From Spirosoma montaniterrae (GTDB taxonomy: Bacteria > Bacteroidota > Bacteroidia > Cytophagales > Spirosomataceae): 64,000 nucleotides of DNA. This document shows positions 45,304 to 54,548 of the stretch, one piece after another. The notes beneath the pieces were generated by a model. That model was not told the origin of the DNA. It saw only the letters and a program-made list of their open reading frames with translations, and did not search any database. The stretch lies in NCBI RefSeq assembly GCF_001988955.1, contig NZ_CP014263.1:4834501-4898500 (forward strand), read 5' to 3'. Each line of letters opens with the position of its first letter. Positions within the stretch are counted from its first letter, which is position 1. The translations under genes and the position numbers were made by a program.

Positions 45304-46062
45304 TGTAAAACTGTCGGCGTCTAAATGGGCGGGAAATCGGTCGCGGAAGGCGCGGAGGGCATCGAGCGAGAGCGTTTGCTGATGCGTTAGTTCGGTGTCG
45401 CTATGCTGGAATAGCACGTCGCCCTTAAAATCAATGATAGAAGAATCGCCAGCGTAGAGGTGTCCGTTGCCGTCGGTGCCAACGCGGTTTACGCCAGCTA
45501 CGTAGCTCAGATTTTCAATGGCCCTCGCCTGCAACAGCGTGTTCCAGGCATTTCGGCGTGGCGCGGGCCAGTTGGCAACGTACAGCAGCAGGTCGTATTC
45601 TACCGGGTTGTTGCGGCTCCAGACCGGAAAGCGGAGGTCGTAGCAGATGAGTGGACAGATGCGCCACCCTTTCCATTCCTTTACGAGTCGGCGCGTTCCG
45701 GCGGTGTATATCCTGTCTTCGCCCGCCATGCGAAACAGGTGCCGTTTGTCGTAGGTGTCGAACTGACCATCGGGCTGCATCCACACGAGCCGATTATAAA
45801 ATGCACTGCCTTCGCGCACTACATAACTCCCTGTTATGACGGCTCCTGTTTGTGCAGCCATTTGCTTCAACCACCGAAACGTAGTCAGATTCATTGGCTC
45901 GGCCACGGCGCGGGCGTCCATGGTGAAGCCCGTTGTAAACATTTCGGGCAGCACAATCAGGTCCGTGGATTCGGGCAGGCTAAAAACGCGCTCCTCCAGC
46001 ATGGCCCGATTTGCTACAGGGTCGTGCCAATACAGGTCGGTTTGGAGGAGGGAAACGTTCAT
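45295..46062 (-). CDS. Nitrilase/carbon-nitrogen hydrolase family (omega-amidase-like)
   Basis: A 255-residue hydrolase with the Glu-Lys-Cys triad: E40 in IVLPEMFTTGF, K106 in YDKRHLF and C140 in PLICYDLRFP. The sequence is close to YafV-type omega-amidases that hydrolyse alpha-ketoglutaramate and alpha-ketosuccinamate. It is the third gene of a ruvX-def-nitrilase operon; its ATG overlaps the def stop by 4 bp. The last two codons and the stop are supplied by the repeat. Confidence 0.9.
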   Translation of the reverse strand: MNVSLLQTDLYWHDPVANRAMLEERVFSLPESTDLIVLPEMFTTGFTMDARAVAEPMNLTTFRWLKQMAAQTGAVITGSYVVREGSAFYNRLVWMQPDGQFDTYDKRHLFRMAGEDRIYTAGTRRLVKEWKGWRICPLICYDLRFPVWSRNNPVEYDLLLYVANWPAPRRNAWNTLLQARAIENLSYVAGVNRVGTDGNGHLYAGDSSIIDFKGDVLFQHSDTELTHQQTLSLDALRAFRDRFPAHLDADSFTIE

Positions 46063-46631
46063 TTCGGAAACTTCATCTTATACTCAGCGTCGGTTTTACC
46101 TTTGGTGATATCGGTAAGTTTGCGCTTGATAAGTTGTCGTTTCAGCGGGGTCAGATAATCGGTAAAAAGTTTGCCTTCGAGGTGGTCGTACTCGTGCTGA
46201 ATAATGCGGGCGGCCATGCCGTCATATTCTTCTTCGTGTTCGTTCCAGTCAATATCGAAATACCGAATCACCACGATTTCGGGCCGCACCACTTCACCCC
46301 GAATGCCAGGAATGCTTAGGCAACCTTCTTCAAAGCCCCAGTCGTCGCCCGCTTCTTCAACGATTTCGGGATTAATAAACACTTTCTTAAACCCGACTAC
46401 GCTGGTGTCGATGTCTTCTTCTTTCTCGTCGTCGTTGAGCGACTGTCCGTCAACCACAAAGATGCGCAGGCTCTGCCCAATTTGCGGAGCCGCCAATCCT
46501 ACGCCCGAAGCCGCATACATGGTTTCGAACATATTCTCACTCAACGTTTTTACGTCGACGCTGCCGGGTTCAATGTCTTTAGCTCGCTTCCGCAAAAGCG
46601 GATCACCATAAGCTGTAATAGGGAGGATCAT
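46059..46631 (-). CDS. def: Peptide deformylase
   Basis: A 190-residue metalloenzyme that removes the formyl group from new proteins. Motif 1 is GVGLAAPQIG (44-53), motif 2 EEGCLSIPG with Cys104, and motif 3 QHEYDHLEG with His146 and His150. An acidic insertion of about 15 residues (DDEKEEDIDTS near 67-77) is common in Bacteroidota. It overlaps ruvX upstream and the nitrilase gene downstream by 4 bp each. Confidence 0.95.
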   Translation of the reverse strand: MILPITAYGDPLLRKRAKDIEPGSVDVKTLSENMFETMYAASGVGLAAPQIGQSLRIFVVDGQSLNDDEKEEDIDTSVVGFKKVFINPEIVEEAGDDWGFEEGCLSIPGIRGEVVRPEIVVIRYFDIDWNEHEEEYDGMAARIIQHEYDHLEGKLFTDYLTPLKRQLIKRKLTDITKGKTDAEYKMKFPK

Positions 46632-47041
46632 TTTCTGCTTTCCATATACGACTGCAAGATGATGGCGGCACTGACTTTGTCGATGTTGCCTTTCTCACGT
46701 CGGTCTTTTTTACTGCTTCCGCCCGCAATCATAGCTTGCAAAGCCATGCTCGATGTAAAGCGTTCGTCATGCCAATAAACCGGAATATCGGGCAAAGCGT
46801 TCTGCAAATGCATTACAAACGTGCGAACGCGGGCCGCATTCTCACTGTCGGTGCCATCTAATCGTTTTGGTAAACCAACGATAAAGGCTTCGACCGGCTC
46901 CTGAACTACATAGTTTTTCAGGTACTTGAGCAATTCATGTGAAGCTACCGTTTCCAATGCCGTTGCAATCAATTGTAGCGGATCGGTCACGGCAATACCA
47001 GTCCGTTTTTGCCCATAATCGATTGCCAATAGTCGCGCCAT
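46628..47041 (-). CDS. ruvX: Holliday junction resolvase RuvX/YqgF
   Basis: A protein of about 137 residues starting MARLLAIDYGQKRTGIAVTD; ten open residues upstream are not family-like. The RNase H-like core includes the first acidic residue in AIDYG, IVGLPKRLDGTDSENA and WHDERFTSSMA. It is an essential RNase H-fold nuclease reported to resolve junctions or process 16S rRNA. First gene of the ruvX-def-nitrilase operon. Confidence 0.92.
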   Translation of the reverse strand: MARLLAIDYGQKRTGIAVTDPLQLIATALETVASHELLKYLKNYVVQEPVEAFIVGLPKRLDGTDSENAARVRTFVMHLQNALPDIPVYWHDERFTSSMALQAMIAGGSSKKDRREKGNIDKVSAAIILQSYMESRK

Positions 47042-47059
47042 GCGGCAAAGATACGAATT

Positions 47060-47223
47060 GTAGAGACGCAAGATTTTGCGTCTCCTTCCCGCCCCGCGTC
47101 TCCTTCCCGCCCCGCGTCTCCTTCCCGCCCCGCGTCTCCTTCCCGCCCCGCGTCTCCTTCCCGCCCCGCGCGTTCGTCAATAAAACCATCCGGTGCCTGA
47201 GACGCAAAATCTTGCGTCTCTAC
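47060..47223. repeat. Composite element: palindromic arms plus five 18-bp tandem repeats
   Basis: Perfect 25-bp inverted arms at 47060-47084 and 47199-47223, each itself near-palindromic (GAGACGCAA and TTGCGTCTC). Between them, GCGTCTCCTTCCCGCCCC is repeated five times without error (47078-47167). The MocA-like gene stops inside the right arm (TAG, 47220-47222). A similar GAGACGCAA element lies at about 56034-56246. Confidence 0.92.
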
Positions 47224-47804
47224 ATGGATTGCCAACGAATTACCTGTTCGGGGGTATCTAAATCGATGTTGCCCTGTGGAAACAGGACATCGGCGCAGTC
47301 GGGCAGGTGTTGCTGAATGAGTTTACGCGCGCCTACATCGCCGTTTAACTGCATGAACTCGGCTTTGTAACGAATATTGAACAGAGCCGGAACGCCGAGA
47401 TGAGCTGATTCACCATAGCGGCTTGCTACAATGCCACGCCCGGTTTTTAGCTGTGTGTCAATTAGTTGTCGCAGCAATTCGGGCGATACAAACGGCTGAT
47501 CGGTAAGCAACACCAGAAAAGCATCGGTAGTTGGCGGAAGCGCATGCAGACCCGCCCGCAACGACGACGCCAACCCATCGGCCCAGGCATCGTTCTGCAC
47601 AAACTGTATCGGCAGACTGTCAAGTTCAGCCCGGATTCGGTCGGCATTGGCTCCCAACACGACTAATACCGGCCCGGTCTGTAGCCCCAACGCCACATCG
47701 GCCATGCGCCGAACCAGCGTTTGCCCATCCTGAACCAATAGTTGTTTCGGCTGACCGAGACGAGTAGAACCGCCAGCGGCTAATAGTATCGTAGCGATTA
47801 CCAT
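47220..47804 (-). CDS. MocA-like molybdenum cofactor nucleotidyltransferase
   Basis: A 194-residue nucleotidyltransferase with the signature LLAAGGSTRLGQPKQLL, and LLTDQPFVSPELLRQL, NGDVGARKLI and NIDLDTPEQV, the pattern of MocA-type enzymes that attach CMP to molybdopterin. Its position directly after the molybdenum hydroxylase subunit gene, in the same direction, supports this role: the hydroxylase family usually needs the cytosine dinucleotide form. It might instead act on another substrate. Confidence 0.82.
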   Translation of the reverse strand: MVIATILLAAGGSTRLGQPKQLLVQDGQTLVRRMADVALGLQTGPVLVVLGANADRIRAELDSLPIQFVQNDAWADGLASSLRAGLHALPPTTDAFLVLLTDQPFVSPELLRQLIDTQLKTGRGIVASRYGESAHLGVPALFNIRYKAEFMQLNGDVGARKLIQQHLPDCADVLFPQGNIDLDTPEQVIRWQSM

Positions 47805-47813
47805 ATTTTTTCT

Positions 47814-47884
47814 AAACGCAGCGATGCCGAGGACAGGCAGAGACAGCCTCTAACTCTTTGCCTGTCCTCGGCATCGCTGCGTTT
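47814..47884. repeat. AAACGCAGCGATG-type inverted repeat, 26-bp perfect arms
   Basis: The arms at 47814-47839 and 47859-47884 are perfect complements over 26 bp. The element fills the gap between the molybdopterin subunit gene and the MocA-like gene; the TAA stop of the former (47883-47885) overlaps the right arm. It probably ends transcription or stabilises the upstream message. Confidence 0.9.
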
Positions 47885-50066
47885 AAGTAAGTTTTTCCAG
47901 ATCGAACGGCAGTCGTCGGATGCGCTTACCTGTGGCGGCAAACACGGCATTGGCGAGGGCAGGGGCGAGGGGCGGCAAACCCGGTTCGCCCGCACCTTTG
48001 ATAGTGGGTCCACCTTCGGCCAGAATATGCACCTCTATCGTCGGCATCTCATCGATTCGCAACATCCGGTTCGTATCGAAATTGCCCTGTACGGCTTTGC
48101 CATTCTCAAACGTGATACCATCTTTAAGGGCCGCCGTCAGAGCCATCGCAATTGCGCCTTCCATCTGCGTCCGCACATTGTCGGGGTTTACGACCGTGCC
48201 CATGTCGGCCACGCAGTAAACCTTCTCAATCTTCACCGACCCGTTGGCCCGTTTCGATACCTCGACTACCTGCCCGGCCAGCCCGGCGAAAAATTCATAT
48301 TGCGCTACACCCCGGCCCCAGCCCTGTGGCAGCGGCTTGTCCCAGTTTGACACCTCGCGGAGTTTGGTCAGCACGCGTTTCGTGTCCGACTCTTTGGTGA
48401 GCATTGCCAGCCGGAATGTCATTGGGTCCTGCCCGGCTTTGTGGGCCATTTCATCGAGAAAACATTCGTGCGAAAACGCCAGCGTCGTACTTGTTACGGC
48501 CCGCCAGTAGGTGAGCGGGAACGGAAAGTCGGCGAAAACGTAGCGCGTATTCAGGTTCGGAATTTCGTACTTCTGCTCACCCGTGCCTTCCAGCATAGTA
48601 CCGTCGGGCTTGGTTCGGTCATACTTTTCCTCCATCGTTGCATCGATAGAGGGCGAAATGACTTTGTGTTGAAACGCAACGACTTTACCATCAGTCGATA
48701 ACGCCCCGCGCATGGCCGAGAAGGTCATTGGTCGGAATGGCCCCAGCCGGGTATCATCTTCACGCGTCCAGATTACTTTTACGGGTTTTCCTACGGCTTT
48801 GGCAATAAGCGCAGCCTCGGTCGCGAAATCCTGCGTGAGCCGCCGACCAAAGCCGCCCCCGCTAAACAGAATATTGGCCGTAACATTGTCTTCAGGAATG
48901 CCCAGCACTTTTGCCAGTTCGTCTTTTACCAAATCCGGCCCCTGCGACGATACCCAGACTTCAACCTTGTCGGGTGCATTCCAGCGGGCAGTAGCGTTCA
49001 TCGGCTCCATTGGCGAGTGGCTCACGATGGGCGTTTCGTAGAGCGCTTCGAGTTTTGTGGGCGAATCGGCAAAGGTTTTATCGAAGTCGCCTGCGTTATG
49101 ACCCACCACGCCGTCGGTAGCGGCCAGTACGCGCAGGCTGTTTTCGTAATCCGTCGAATTGAACGTGTCGATGCCCAGCGTGTTCCATTCGATTTGCAAT
49201 GCTTTGCGCCCCTGCAAGGCGGCCCAATATGAATCGGCCACGACGGCTACGCCGTCGTATCGGTTTTTGCCCATCACGCGTTCCACCTTCACCACGTCGC
49301 GAACGCCTTTTATAGCCTTCGCTTTGCTGGCGTCGAATTTCACCAAACCGCCACCCAGCGCGGGGCATCGCTCAACCGACGCGTAGAGCATACCCGGAAC
49401 CTTTGCGTCGATACCGAACTGCGCCCGGCCCGAAACTTTCAGCGGCACGTCGGGGCGGGGCATCGACTTATTCAGGATGCGGAAGTTGGCCGGGTTAGTA
49501 AGGGGCGGGTCTTTCGGAACCGGTAATTTGGCGGCTGGCTCGGCCAGTTCGCCGTAGGTCATTTTGCGGCCCGTGGGTTTATGCACGATGGTCGCATTTT
49601 CGGCGATGCACTCGGTTAGCGGCACACGCCACTGCTGGCTTGCAGCCTGCCGAAGCATCTCCCGCGCCGACGCGCCTACTTTCCGTAATTCCTGGTATTT
49701 GCCCCGAACCGAGTAGCTGCCGCCCGCTGTTTGGTTCCCGAAGGCTTTTTCGCCCCCCGTTTGCCGAATCGTCACCTGATCGAGCGTCACGCCCAGTTCT
49801 TCGGCCACCAGCGCGGGCAATGACTGATACGACCCCTGCCCAATTTCAGGGATTGGGTTCAGAATCGTGATTTTACCCGACTTTTCGATCACCACATAGG
49901 GCGTCACGTCAAACGTAACTGGCCCGGTGGCCAGGTTATGTACTATACCGGCGTTGGCTTTTGAAAAGCCCAGCATAAAAGCGGCACCAGTTAGCCCGGC
50001 GGCTTTCAGGAAATCTCGTCGGGCCAACGGCTGGCGACTGTTGGACGGTGTTGGTTTCGCGCTCAT
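47883..50066 (-). CDS. Molybdopterin-binding subunit of an IorB/xanthine dehydrogenase-type hydroxylase
   Basis: A 727-residue protein with a Tat signal ([19 protein letters not shown]), so it is exported folded. Molybdopterin contacts include [34 protein letters not shown] and [20 protein letters not shown] with its catalytic glutamate. It is like isoquinoline 1-oxidoreductase beta and aldehyde oxidases of the periplasm. The upstream gene overlaps by ATGA and encodes the iron-sulfur subunit. No FAD subunit is present, so electrons probably go to a cytochrome. The substrate is unknown. Confidence 0.9.
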   Translation of the reverse strand: MSAKPTPSNSRQPLARRDFLKAAGLTGAAFMLGFSKANAGIVHNLATGPVTFDVTPYVVIEKSGKITILNPIPEIGQGSYQSLPALVAEELGVTLDQVTIRQTGGEKAFGNQTAGGSYSVRGKYQELRKVGASAREMLRQAASQQWRVPLTECIAENATIVHKPTGRKMTYGELAEPAAKLPVPKDPPLTNPANFRILNKSMPRPDVPLKVSGRAQFGIDAKVPGMLYASVERCPALGGGLVKFDASKAKAIKGVRDVVKVERVMGKNRYDGVAVVADSYWAALQGRKALQIEWNTLGIDTFNSTDYENSLRVLAATDGVVGHNAGDFDKTFADSPTKLEALYETPIVSHSPMEPMNATARWNAPDKVEVWVSSQGPDLVKDELAKVLGIPEDNVTANILFSGGGFGRRLTQDFATEAALIAKAVGKPVKVIWTREDDTRLGPFRPMTFSAMRGALSTDGKVVAFQHKVISPSIDATMEEKYDRTKPDGTMLEGTGEQKYEIPNLNTRYVFADFPFPLTYWRAVTSTTLAFSHECFLDEMAHKAGQDPMTFRLAMLTKESDTKRVLTKLREVSNWDKPLPQGWGRGVAQYEFFAGLAGQVVEVSKRANGSVKIEKVYCVADMGTVVNPDNVRTQMEGAIAMALTAALKDGITFENGKAVQGNFDTNRMLRIDEMPTIEVHILAEGGPTIKGAGEPGLPPLAPALANAVFAATGKRIRRLPFDLEKLT

Positions 50067-50572
50067 CGTTTGCCAAGTTTAGGGTTCGATTTTGGCATTT
50101 TGGGTGTCGTGGCGGTCATCTCGGCTGATGCCGTATGAATAGCGGCCCGAATGCGCTGGTAGGTACCACACCGGCAAATGTTGCCCTGCATAGCCGTATC
50201 GATGTCGGCATCGGTTGGTTTCGGATTTTGCTTCAGCAACGCCACCGCGCTCATAATCTGCCCCGACTGGCAGTAGCCGCATTGCGGCACCTGATGCTGT
50301 ATCCAGGCTTTTTGAACCGGGTGGTCGGCGTTTTTAGCGATGCCTTCGATGGTCGTGATCTTCTGCCCGGCTACCGCCGATACAGGAATGCTGCACGAAC
50401 GCGTTGGCTGGCCGTCGAGGTGAACCGTACAGGCTCCGCATTGGGCGATGCCGCAGCCAAACTTGGTGCCGGTCAGCCCTACCACGTCACGGATGGCCCA
50501 GAGCAACGGCATATCAGGGTCAATGTCGAGGGTACGTGGCTGGTTGTTGATGGTTAGTTTTATGGTTGCCAT
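50063..50572 (-). CDS. (2Fe-2S) subunit of the molybdenum hydroxylase (IorA-like)
   Basis: A 169-residue protein with two [2Fe-2S] clusters: plant-type ligands Cys40, Cys45, Cys48 and Cys60 ([16 protein letters not shown]) and the second set in [10 protein letters not shown] and [12 protein letters not shown]. It passes electrons out of the molybdenum centre. It has no signal of its own, so it probably travels with the Tat-bearing large subunit. The C-terminal tail ([17 protein letters not shown]) is basic. First gene of the hydroxylase operon. Confidence 0.92.
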   Translation of the reverse strand: MATIKLTINNQPRTLDIDPDMPLLWAIRDVVGLTGTKFGCGIAQCGACTVHLDGQPTRSCSIPVSAVAGQKITTIEGIAKNADHPVQKAWIQHQVPQCGYCQSGQIMSAVALLKQNPKPTDADIDTAMQGNICRCGTYQRIRAAIHTASAEMTATTPKMPKSNPKLGKR

Positions 50573-50811
50573 GCTGGTAGCGTGCTATTACTCCGAAAGT
50601 TACGTTATTTGTCCGGCCCAAACTTCAGTCAGGCCGAGAAACTTGTTTCTCTGTCAGCTACCACGTTCAGGCATCGGGCGAGATTAAAATGGGCGCAACT
50701 TGCAGGCTGTCAAAATAGTGGACATCGAAAGGCTCCGTCCGTGCCCCTTCAGCACTGGCCCGGTGGTGAAATCGTGGCTGGAAGAGTGCGGGTATTGATG
50801 AATTTGCTGTT

Positions 50812-51720
50812 ATGAACACCGACCAGATTCCTTATTTCGCAACAATCAACCACTTTCTGACGGCTATCCAGGCCAGTCATCGGACAGCCAACGACGCGCT
50901 GTTTTGCCTGCGTGTAGAAGATACGTTTCCGCATACGGTCGATGTAATGCCGCCGTTTAGAAAAGGATTTTATTTTATTTCATTCATTACCGACACCGGC
51001 GATACACAGATTGGCTACGACGATAGGCAGGTTAGCAACCTGCAAACGTATCTGGTTTTTCAATCGCCGGGGCATTTGTTTAGCTGGCACCGCGACCGCA
51101 CTGTTCGGGGCTATCTGATTTACTTTACCAAAGAAGCGTTCCAGTTTTTCCGGCCTGACTTTGACGACGAGTTCCCGTTTTTCAACGTTCTGCACACAAA
51201 TTTCTTTAATCTCCAGCAAGACCATTTCGCCCGTTTCGCCCCTCTGCTCGATGAGGTGTTTGCGGCTTATCGGCGTTGGCCCTTGCCTACCGATCCGCCT
51301 ATCGCGGCTTTAAAACTGCTGGCCGTTTTGTATGAGTGTCGGGCATTTGTGGCCGACCTGAACCGCTACGAACAGCGGTTTAGCACACCCGAACAACGAA
51401 CGCTGAAACGCTTTCGCGAACTGGTCGGCAATTTTTACCTTGACAAACGGACGGTTGAAGACTACGCCGATTTGCTCAATATAACGCCACAGTACTTATC
51501 AGGATTGGTTAAAACGGCGACTGGTCAACGTCCGTTGCATATTATTAGCCAGAAATTGGTCGATGAGGCCAAAATCCTTCTTCGGTACACCGCAAACGAT
51601 ATATCGGAAGTGGCCTACCAGCTAAACTTCAGTGACCCGGCCAACTTCGGGCGTTTTTTCAAAAAACATACGCAGAAAACTCCTCTCGAATACCGCCGGG
51701 AAACCGCACTGCAAAATTGA
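50812..51720 (+). CDS. AraC family transcriptional regulator
   Basis: A 302-residue regulator with an N-terminal cupin-like sensor domain (VMPPFRKGFYFISFITD, LVFQSPGHLFSWH) and a C-terminal AraC helix-turn-helix pair (RTVEDYADLLNITPQYLSGL and DISEVAYQLNFSDPANFGRF). It is divergent from the molybdenum hydroxylase operon (239 bp between starts) and points toward the oxidoreductase genes that follow. Either or both may be its targets. Confidence 0.9.
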   Translation: MNTDQIPYFATINHFLTAIQASHRTANDALFCLRVEDTFPHTVDVMPPFRKGFYFISFITDTGDTQIGYDDRQVSNLQTYLVFQSPGHLFSWHRDRTVRGYLIYFTKEAFQFFRPDFDDEFPFFNVLHTNFFNLQQDHFARFAPLLDEVFAAYRRWPLPTDPPIAALKLLAVLYECRAFVADLNRYEQRFSTPEQRTLKRFRELVGNFYLDKRTVEDYADLLNITPQYLSGLVKTATGQRPLHIISQKLVDEAKILLRYTANDISEVAYQLNFSDPANFGRFFKKHTQKTPLEYRRETALQN

Positions 51721-51804
51721 CCAGCACCTTCCCACTTTTGACCACAGCCGCCCCGCTCGCCACCGCTATGTTTGTTGTGTCGTTTCAAACACATAAATAC
51801 AGCT

Positions 51805-52494
51805 ATGACAATCGCTATTTTATGTACGGGCATGGTCGGACAAACGTTCGCCAACACACTGGTTGCCAAAGGGCATACCATTTTTATGGGCACCCGCCAC
51901 GTGGCCGACACGCTCAAAAAGCCGGGCAATCCGGCTATGAACCTGCCACCCTTCGCCGATTGGGTGGCCGCCCATCCAACTGTACAACTCACGTCTTTTG
52001 CCGAAGCTGCCGCAGCCGCCGACCTGCTCATTAACGTAACTGCCGGAACCGCGTCGGTTGCTGCGCTGGAGACGATCAGCGAACAGAATCTGGCCGGGAA
52101 AATACTTATCGACGTTGCCAACCCGCTCGATTTCTCGAAAGGAATGCCGCCAACCCTCAGTATCGTAAACAACGATTCGCTGGGCGAAACCATCCAACGC
52201 CAGTTTCCTGATCTGAAAGTGGTGAAAACGCTGAACACCATGAACTGTTTTGTGATGGTGAACCCGGCGTTGATTTCGGGGCCTCATAACGTGTTCGTAA
52301 GCGGCAACGACGCAGCCGCCAAACAAATGGTGAGCATGTTTCTGACCGAACAGTTTGGCTGGACACCCGCCAGTATCATCGACCTTGGCGACATCACAAC
52401 GGCCCGTGGCACCGAACAACTGCTGCCTATCTGGATTCGGCTGTGGGGCGCGCTGCAAACGCCCATGTTCAATTTTGCCATCACGCGGGCATGA
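51805..52494 (+). CDS. NAD(P)-binding F420-reductase-like oxidoreductase
   Basis: A protein of about 229 residues starting MTIAILCTGMVGQTFANTLV; 11 open residues upstream are less likely. It is like NADPH-dependent F420 reductases (NPD family), with VVKTLNTMNCFVM and DLGDITTARGTEQLLPIWI. The dinucleotide motif reads CTGMVG where GTGMVG is expected: the first glycine is Cys7 (codon TGT, one change from GGT). Coenzyme F420 is unlikely in this lineage, so the acceptor is unknown. Its stop overlaps the next SDR start. Confidence 0.85.
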   Translation: MTIAILCTGMVGQTFANTLVAKGHTIFMGTRHVADTLKKPGNPAMNLPPFADWVAAHPTVQLTSFAEAAAAADLLINVTAGTASVAALETISEQNLAGKILIDVANPLDFSKGMPPTLSIVNNDSLGETIQRQFPDLKVVKTLNTMNCFVMVNPALISGPHNVFVSGNDAAAKQMVSMFLTEQFGWTPASIIDLGDITTARGTEQLLPIWIRLWGALQTPMFNFAITRA

Positions 52495-53348
52495 AAACGA
52501 TACTAATTACGGGCGCAACGGAGGGTGTGGGCAAGGCAACGGCCCACGCTCTGGCCGGGCAGGGACACCGGCTGATTCTGCACGGGCGCAATGCTGGTAA
52601 ACTGAAGGCTACGCTGGCCGAACTTAAAGCCGCTACCGGCAACCCCAACCTGACGACCCTCGTTGCCGATTTGTCGTCGTTGAATGCCGTGCGACAACTG
52701 GCCGACACGATTCGGCGCGACTACAACCAGATAGATGTGCTTATCAACAACGCCGGGGCCATGTTCAGCCAGCGGACTGTTAGTTCCGACGGATTCGAGA
52801 TGATGATTGCCGTGAACTATTTCGCGACGGTTGTGCTGACGGAGAACCTGCTGCCGTTGTTGAAAGCCACGCCTGGCAGTCGGATTGTCATACTGTCGTC
52901 GGTAGGCTATAAACAGGCAAAGCCCAACTTCGACGATTTTTTTGCCGAGCGTAATTACGCCATGCAGCGCGATTATTTCAACAGTAAACTTTACTGCCTG
53001 TATTACGCACTTGATTTGGCCGAACGATTGCGAAACAGTGGGGTTACGGTCAATGCTGTGCATCCAGGCGGGGTTAGAACGCAATTAGCCCGCGATTTCA
53101 AAGGGCCAATGAAATGGTTGTTTTCGGCGATGATGCCCCTATTTTTCGTCAGCCCTGAACAAGGTGCCGAGACTTCGGTATACGTGGCTACGGCTCCAGA
53201 GTTAAACACAGTAACGGGCCGCTATTTCACCAAACGAAGCGAAGAAACGCTGAAACCAATAGGTACGAACGCGGCTTATCGCCAGAAGCTTTGGGCCTTA
53301 ACAGAGCAATACATCGGCCAGTTTCTGGTCGGAGCGCAGGAGATATAG
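52491..53348 (+). CDS. SDR family oxidoreductase (retinol dehydrogenase-like)
   Basis: A protein of about 285 residues starting MKTILITGATEGVGKATAHA by ATGA overlap with the previous gene. It has TGATEGVG for cofactor binding, LINNAGAMFS, a serine in VILSSVGY and the catalytic YFNSK. It resembles the WWOX/retinol-dehydrogenase-like SDRs that act on hydrophobic alcohols or ketones. Substrate unknown; it probably forms a unit with the F420-reductase-like gene. Confidence 0.88.
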   Translation: MKTILITGATEGVGKATAHALAGQGHRLILHGRNAGKLKATLAELKAATGNPNLTTLVADLSSLNAVRQLADTIRRDYNQIDVLINNAGAMFSQRTVSSDGFEMMIAVNYFATVVLTENLLPLLKATPGSRIVILSSVGYKQAKPNFDDFFAERNYAMQRDYFNSKLYCLYYALDLAERLRNSGVTVNAVHPGGVRTQLARDFKGPMKWLFSAMMPLFFVSPEQGAETSVYVATAPELNTVTGRYFTKRSEETLKPIGTNAAYRQKLWALTEQYIGQFLVGAQEI

Positions 53349-53412
53349 CATGTGTGCCCTAACACAAAGCCCCGCCTGACTGTTGTTCCTGTACGTATTA
53401 CACGCAACGTTT

Positions 53413-54546
53413 ATGGAAACACAGCGAGAGCTTGGATTAGGAGTTATTGGTATGGGCGGCTTTGGGCTGTTTGCCGTGCAGCAGTTTTTGCAACATCCAC
53501 ATACAAAATTGGTCGCCATTGCTGGTTCGAGCCGCGAGGAAGCTCACCGCACCGCCCGCCGGTTTGGGGCCGAGATGCTGGGCAGCCTTGACGAATTGGT
53601 GAACCACTCCGATGTCGATCTGGTGTACATTGCCACACCCCCATTTATGCATTACGAGCAGGCTATGCTGGCACTCAACGCCGGGAAGCATGTCATCTGC
53701 GAAAAGCCGCTGGCAATGAACCCCGAACAGGGTCGCGAGATGGTTGAAACGGCCCGACAGAAGGGACTGCTGATGGTTACGAACCTCATGCAGCGATACA
53801 ACCCGATGGTTGCCCGTATCAAACACCTCATCGACAAAAACCTGCTCGGCGAGTTTCTACACGGTTATTTTGAAAATTATGCGGGCGATGAAGGTCTTAG
53901 TCCGGAGCATTGGTTCTGGGACCGTAGCAAATCGGGTGGCATTTTTATTGAACACGGCGTTCACTTTTTTGATCTCTTCGCGGGTTGGCTGGGCAATGGC
54001 CGCGTGGTAGCCGCGCAGGTTATCAAACGTCCTGACACCAACGACATCGAAGATCAGGTACAGGCTACGGTTGAGTACGGCGACGACGAAACCGGTAGAA
54101 AACTCGTTAATTTCTACCACGGTTTTACCCAAACCGGGCGTATGGACCGGCAGGAAATGCGGCTCGTGTTTGAGCGGGGCGATGTAACGCTCTACGAATG
54201 GGTACCCACACGGATGGTGCTGCGCTGCGTGGCCGACGAAGAAACTACCCGCGCTCTGACAACGCTATTTCCCGGTGTTCAACTGAACGTTACGGCCAAT
54301 ATTCCCGGCAAAGACAATCCGTTGCGGGGGCGGCATAAGGCATTCAACGCCTATCAGCAGATCGAACTGCGGTTTGGTTTCGAGCAGGAGAAACAGCATT
54401 TGTATAGCGAACTGCTCCGGCTTATGTTCCGCGATCAGGTCAGCAGCATCGGTTATCCTGATACGCACCGGATTATCACTGAAGAAAACGGCTTATCTTC
54501 GCTCGAAACAGCCGCCGACGCCGACCGGCTGGCGCGTTTACGCTGA
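53413..54546 (+). CDS. Gfo/Idh/MocA family oxidoreductase
   Basis: A protein of about 377 residues starting METQRELGLGVIGMGGFGLF; ten open residues upstream are not needed. The NAD(P) motif is GMGGFG. The substrate lysine is in CEKPLAMN and a catalytic histidine is probably in FIEHGVHFFDL. Members oxidise sugars, inositol or similar cyclic alcohols; the substrate is not evident. It is 2 bp upstream of the isochorismatase-family gene, so the two are an operon. Confidence 0.9.
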   Translation: METQRELGLGVIGMGGFGLFAVQQFLQHPHTKLVAIAGSSREEAHRTARRFGAEMLGSLDELVNHSDVDLVYIATPPFMHYEQAMLALNAGKHVICEKPLAMNPEQGREMVETARQKGLLMVTNLMQRYNPMVARIKHLIDKNLLGEFLHGYFENYAGDEGLSPEHWFWDRSKSGGIFIEHGVHFFDLFAGWLGNGRVVAAQVIKRPDTNDIEDQVQATVEYGDDETGRKLVNFYHGFTQTGRMDRQEMRLVFERGDVTLYEWVPTRMVLRCVADEETTRALTTLFPGVQLNVTANIPGKDNPLRGRHKAFNAYQQIELRFGFEQEKQHLYSELLRLMFRDQVSSIGYPDTHRIITEENGLSSLETAADADRLARLR

Positions 54547-54548
54547 TT

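Noticed and set aside
47078..47167. CRISPR array
   Set aside because: The five repeats are directly adjacent with no unique spacers, and no cas genes are present.
46935..47235. Open frames across the 18-bp minisatellite that would encode GGKETR-type tandem repeats
   Set aside because: The 18-bp period keeps frames open by arithmetic only; the frames start or end in neighbouring genes, have no plausible start and the whole stretch is an inverted-repeat element.
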